This document shows positions 61,244-64,000 of a stretch of 64,000 nt of DNA, in pieces. The DNA lies in contig CAJUBZ010000006.1 in NCBI GenBank assembly GCA_910584795.1, positions 86,099 to 150,098 on the forward strand, written 5' to 3'. The stretch comes from an uncultured Eubacterium sp. (GTDB lineage: Bacteria > Bacillota > Clostridia > Lachnospirales > Lachnospiraceae). The stretch's first letter is position 1. Every line of letters starts with the position of its first letter. Below the pieces are notes generated by a model. The model was given only the letters and a program-made list of their open reading frames with translations, was not told where the DNA came from and searched no databases. The position numbers and the translations under genes are program-made.

Positions 61244-61999
61244 ATGGTTAATATAATTATGCATGGATGTAATGGCAAGATGGGAAGAGTTATTACAGAC
61301 CTTGTAAGTAAAGATGAAAATGTACAGATTGTAGCAGGAGTTGATGCTTATACAGAAGTGCCTAATGAATATCCGGTATTTTCATCCATAAAAGAATGTA
61401 ATGTAAAAGCTGATGCGATTATTGATTTTGCGGTTACAGCAGCAATAGATGACTTATTGGATTATGCAGTCAATACAAATACACCGGTAGTTGTATGTAC
61501 GACTGGATTGTCTGCAGAACAGTTAGAAAAAGTAAATGAGGCTAGTAAGAAGGTTGCGGTTCTGCGTTCAGCAAACATGTCCCTTGGAATTAATACATTA
61601 ATGAAACTGCTTCGTATTGCTACAGACGTATTGGCAGATAGAGGGTTTGATATAGAGATTGTTGAAAAACATCACAATCAAAAGGTAGATGCTCCAAGTG
61701 GAACAGCATTGGCATTAGCAGACTGTATCAATCAGGTATTGGATAATGAATATGATTATGCATATGATAGAAGTACAGTTCGTGAAAAGAGAAAAAAGAA
61801 AGAGATTGGTTTGTCAGCAGTACGTGGAGGAACTATAGTTGGAGAGCATGAAGTGATTTATGCCGGAACTGATGAAGTAATTGAGATTAAGCATACTGCT
61901 TATTCTAAAGCAATTTTTGCAAAGGGAGCAATTGATGCAGCAAAGTTTTTGGCAGGAAAAGCTCCAGGCATGTATGATATGTCAGATGTAATTGATTAA
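61244..61999 (+). CDS. dapB: 4-hydroxy-tetrahydrodipicolinate reductase
   Basis: Reduces the DapA product with NAD(P)H toward diaminopimelate and lysine. The 251 residues have an N-terminal Rossmann domain with GCNGKMGR (about 7-14) and the substrate site EKHHNQKVDAPSGTA. The start is ATG 61244 after CAAGGAGG; an upstream in-frame ATG at 61223 would encode seven extra residues over the ribosome site. It follows dapA by 110 bp, probably on the same lysine-regulated transcript, and ends at a terminator. Confidence 0.95.
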   Translation: MVNIIMHGCNGKMGRVITDLVSKDENVQIVAGVDAYTEVPNEYPVFSSIKECNVKADAIIDFAVTAAIDDLLDYAVNTNTPVVVCTTGLSAEQLEKVNEASKKVAVLRSANMSLGINTLMKLLRIATDVLADRGFDIEIVEKHHNQKVDAPSGTALALADCINQVLDNEYDYAYDRSTVREKRKKKEIGLSAVRGGTIVGEHEVIYAGTDEVIEIKHTAYSKAIFAKGAIDAAKFLAGKAPGMYDMSDVID

Positions 62000-62009
62000 A
62001 AGTTATATG

Positions 62010-62084
62010 AAAAATATGGAAATTCTGTTTTATTTGAAAATATGAGATATGTTTTTGTAAAGCAGGATTTCCATATTTTTTGTA
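62010..62084 (+). terminator. dapB terminator
   Basis: AAAAATATGGAAATTCTG (62010-62027) pairs with CAGGATTTCCATATTTTT (62063-62080) with one bulge, ending in a T-run. Confidence 0.8.
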
Positions 62085-62170
62085 TAAAAGTTTAAAAAGT
62101 GAAAATAATAAAGTCATACAGATTTTGCATCAAAAGATGCATTTGACAATTTAATATGGAGGATTTTATT

Positions 62171-62509
62171 ATGAAACATTTAAGAAATTACTTATTAGTA
62201 TTTACACTGATGCTTGCAGCATTTACATTTGCGGCATGTGGAAATAACGAAGATGAAACAACAACAGCAGAGTCAGCAACAGAAAATGGTGTTAATGATA
62301 ACACAACAGATAACATGGACAACAATGGAAATGCAGGAAATGTGAATGATACTACAAATGATGGTATTGTAGATGATATTGGAGATGATATCGAAGATGG
62401 AGTAAGTGATATTGTAGATGATGTAGACGGAGATAATGATAACAACAATAACACAAACAACAATAATAACAATAATAACACAACGAAAAAAAATAAAAAG
62501 AATAAGTAA
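62171..62509 (+). CDS. Small lipoprotein with Asp/Asn-rich tail
   Basis: A 112-residue protein of unknown function with a type II signal peptide: hydrophobic stretch about 7-20 and lipobox FAAC, with the lipidated Cys near residue 22. The mature part is low complexity, acidic and Asn/Asp/Thr-rich, and ends in a short Lys/Asn run. It would be lipidated by Lgt (21147). ATG 62171 follows ATGGAGG; an upstream ATG at 62156 is part of that site. A small TGCATC-AAAA-GATGCA hairpin lies at 62126-62141. Confidence 0.75.
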   Translation: MKHLRNYLLVFTLMLAAFTFAACGNNEDETTTAESATENGVNDNTTDNMDNNGNAGNVNDTTNDGIVDDIGDDIEDGVSDIVDDVDGDNDNNNNTNNNNNNNNTTKKNKKNK

Positions 62510-62513
62510 TATG

Positions 62514-62654
62514 TAACAGTTCAGCCATGCGATACAGAACACATATAACAACTGGCTGCTTGCAGACAAGTTGATATATGTGTTTTGTATCATATGGTGA
62601 GCCAAAACAGCGAAGGAAATCCGAAGGATTTTCGAGCTGTTGGCTGAACTGTTA
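62514..62654. repeat. Nested-hairpin intergenic element before the amidase gene
   Basis: A perfect 14-bp outer repeat (TAACAGTTCAGCCA at 62514-62527, TGGCTGAACTGTTA at 62641-62654) encloses a 23-bp stem (62531-62553 with 62569-62591; one mismatch and one G-U) and a third hairpin AAATCC-GAA-GGATTT (62617-62631) within ACAGC/GCTGT. The CCGAAGG...TCGAGC block and the AGCCATG left end match the element after efp. Confidence 0.75.
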
Positions 62655-62657
62655 TAG

Positions 62658-62686
62658 TAATATTTTATCTGATACACTCATATATT
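62658..62686 (+). promoter_or_regulatory. Sigma-E-like promoter of the amidase gene
   Basis: TAATATT (62658-62664), exactly 14 nt, then CATATATT (62679-62686) fits the B. subtilis sigma-E pattern KMATATT-N14-CATACAnT with one mismatch. It lies 28 bp before the ATG. Confidence 0.6.
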
Positions 62687-62714
62687 GTTATGATAAAGAA
62701 AGTATCAGGTAAAT

Positions 62715-63482
62715 ATGGCTTATAGAATTATTATAGACCCGGGACATGGCGGGTCCGATCCGGGAGCAACTTTTAATGGCAGACAGGAAAAGGATGATGC
62801 GTTAGCGCTTGCCATGGCTGTGGGGAGATTGTTAAGTAACGCAGGATTTGATGTTGTGTATACGAGAACTTCTGATGTATATAACACACCATTTGAAAAA
62901 GCAACAATTGGTAATAACGCAGGAGGAGATTTGTTTGTTTCTTTTCATAGAAATTCCTCAGCGATACCAGGAAATTATAGTGGAAATCAGACACTTGTAT
63001 TTAATGATGAAGGATTAAAAGCACAGTTAGCGAGAAATATAAATCAAAATATGGCAGCATTAGGATTCGAAGATAAAGGTGTGGTGGAGAGACCTAATTT
63101 AGTGGTATTGAAAAGAACAAAAATGCCAGCAATTTTATTGGAAACTGGATTTATCAATTCAGAAAAAGACAACGCTATTTATGATGAAAGGTTTAATGAA
63201 ATTGCCCAGGGAATCGCAGATGGTATTATTGATACTTTGAGCGATAATGGTATTGTGGCATCAGAAGGTACCAGATATCATGTTCAGGTAGGAGCTTTTC
63301 GAAATGCACAGCTTGCCAATAATCTGGCAACACAGTTAAGAAATCAAGGTTTTCAGGTAAACGTTTTATCTGAAGATGATTTATTTAAAGTAGTTGTAGG
63401 GGATTTTGAAAAGTTGGATAATGCTGTTGTCACAGAGCAGAAATTAAGAGCACTTGGATATAATACATTTATTAGAAGTTAG
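62715..63482 (+). CDS. N-acetylmuramoyl-L-alanine amidase with C-terminal SPOR domain (CwlC-like)
   Basis: A zinc amidase that cleaves the bond between MurNAc and the stem peptide. The 255 residues are an Amidase_3 domain (about 1-178) with zinc ligands in DPGHGGSDPG, the Glu in GRQEKD, VSFHRN and the catalytic Glu in LLETGF, then a SPOR peptidoglycan-binding domain (about 187-255). It starts directly with the enzyme and has no signal peptide. Signal-less SPOR amidases include B. subtilis CwlC, which lyses the mother cell. The sigma-E-like promoter supports that role, but a phage-lysin origin cannot be wholly excluded. AGGTAAAT is a weak ribosome site. Confidence 0.88.
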   Translation: MAYRIIIDPGHGGSDPGATFNGRQEKDDALALAMAVGRLLSNAGFDVVYTRTSDVYNTPFEKATIGNNAGGDLFVSFHRNSSAIPGNYSGNQTLVFNDEGLKAQLARNINQNMAALGFEDKGVVERPNLVVLKRTKMPAILLETGFINSEKDNAIYDERFNEIAQGIADGIIDTLSDNGIVASEGTRYHVQVGAFRNAQLANNLATQLRNQGFQVNVLSEDDLFKVVVGDFEKLDNAVVTEQKLRALGYNTFIRS

Positions 63483-64000
63483 TATTTTTATTGAAAAAGA
63501 AATATAAATTAATAAAACTTTAAGGATATTATTTTGTGAGATATAGAGGTTTTAAAACTTTTATATTGAGACAGAATTAGTATCCTTAAATTTTTTTGTT
63601 ATTGTAGATAAAAATAAGTTGTATTTATATACAGAAATTGGTAGTATACAATTATAAGGGGGAAAAGATGGACGGAATATAAACAACAATAATTATAAAG
63701 AAAAAATACCCCTTATCCATAAGAGTAAGCAGCATATATTAGAACAGGCTCTGACATATGCAGGAACTCTTTGTGGATAAAGGGGTTTTTATTCTATAGG
63801 AAAGTTCTCTGAACTTCCTATAGAATAAAGAACGCTCCGCTAAGGATGCGCAGCTCGCGGAGATGTAGTTATGCTAATGCAACCGCTCGCGCGCGAAGTG
63901 TTGCAAGCGACACTTTATTATATAAAAGTGTTTTAAAAAAGTAAAAAAGAACAGCAGAGAAAAGAACAAAAAAGCAACAGTCGTAAAAGAGTTAAAAAAT
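63483..64000. other. Gene-free 3' region with several structured elements
   Basis: No credible gene is seen in these 518 bases; the only near-start frame gives a four-codon peptide at 63668. From 63708 to 63786 a rod-like hairpin has arms ACCCCTTATCCA and TGGATAAAGGGGT, inner AAGAGT/ACTCTT and GCATAT/ATATGC stems, and a T-run. A second hairpin (63790-63827) has near-perfect 17-18-bp arms. CTCCGC/GCGGAG and AGTGT/ACACT stems follow. It may be terminators, a small RNA, or another repeat element. Confidence 0.6.

Noticed and set aside
62094..62122. Sigma-E promoter before the lipoprotein (CATACAGA)
   Set aside because: The -10 lacks the final T and no KMATATT element lies at the right distance.
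62188..62481. Minus-strand Leu/Ser-rich frame opposite the lipoprotein
   Set aside because: It is the direct complement of the Asp/Asn low-complexity codons.
62715..63482. Prophage endolysin
   Set aside because: No holin or phage structural genes are nearby, and the SPOR domain with a sigma-E-like promoter fits sporulation better.
63708..63786. 6S RNA
   Set aside because: It is much shorter than 6S RNA and has no clear central promoter-mimic bubble.

Overview
The window is a low-GC, almost entirely plus-strand stretch of a Gram-positive, spore-forming Clostridia chromosome, most likely Lachnospiraceae. The grounds are pro-sigma-E and sigma-G side by side with SpoIIGA and a YlmC-type sporulation protein, a clostridial dcw cluster, a PASTA kinase/PP2C pair, L-box control of dapA, and many secreted proteins with lysine-rich Fn3-like tails. 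Genus and species cannot be fixed from the sequence alone.

Layout. 1-2369: 3' end of a secreted GH55-like plus GH128 beta-1,3-glucanase. 2528-8432: tepA, ftsK/spoIIIE, fhs, folD. 8490-19727: one long housekeeping run, priA-def-fmt-yugP-rsmB-rlmN-prpC-prkC-rsgA-rpe, ended by a structured convergent terminator against minus-strand ychF. 21147-33402: lgt, then a dcw cluster (mraZ-rsmH-ftsL-two class B PBPs-mraY-murD-ftsW-ftsQ-ftsZ). 33695-40732: a 2345-residue secreted GH81 endo-beta-1,3-glucanase with five discoidin-type modules. 40946-43631: the spoIIGA-sigE-sigG-ylmC sporulation block. 43718-48754: nrdR, yqeG, aroE (minus), an aroD-aroK fusion, efp and a D-2-hydroxyacid dehydrogenase. 48864-59845: a secreted-protein island with three small carbohydrate-binding-like proteins and four GH128 paralogues around an SSB-like gene. 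60249-61999: lysine-riboswitch-controlled dapA and dapB. 62171-63482: a small lipoprotein and a signal-less amidase with a SPOR domain.

The most distinctive biology is a dispersed beta-1,3-glucan attack system. GH55-like, GH81 and five GH128 catalytic domains are encoded here with three non-catalytic, CBM4-like secreted proteins. Seven of these nine proteins end in the same type of very basic Fn3-like domain. The four tandem GH128 enzymes also share an N-terminal beta-module that I cannot name. No transporter, regulator or cytoplasmic glucosidase lies alongside, so uptake must be encoded elsewhere. Laminarin, callose, curdlan or fungal wall glucan are the plausible substrates (inference).

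Regulatory sequence is unusually readable: many promoters with exact 17-bp spacers, MraZ boxes in helical phase, two Spo0A boxes before spoIIGA, sigma-F/G-like and sigma-E-like promoters before sigG and the amidase, and a full lysine riboswitch with antiterminator and terminator. At least three intergenic regions carry related nested-hairpin elements with AGCCA/TGGCT ends.
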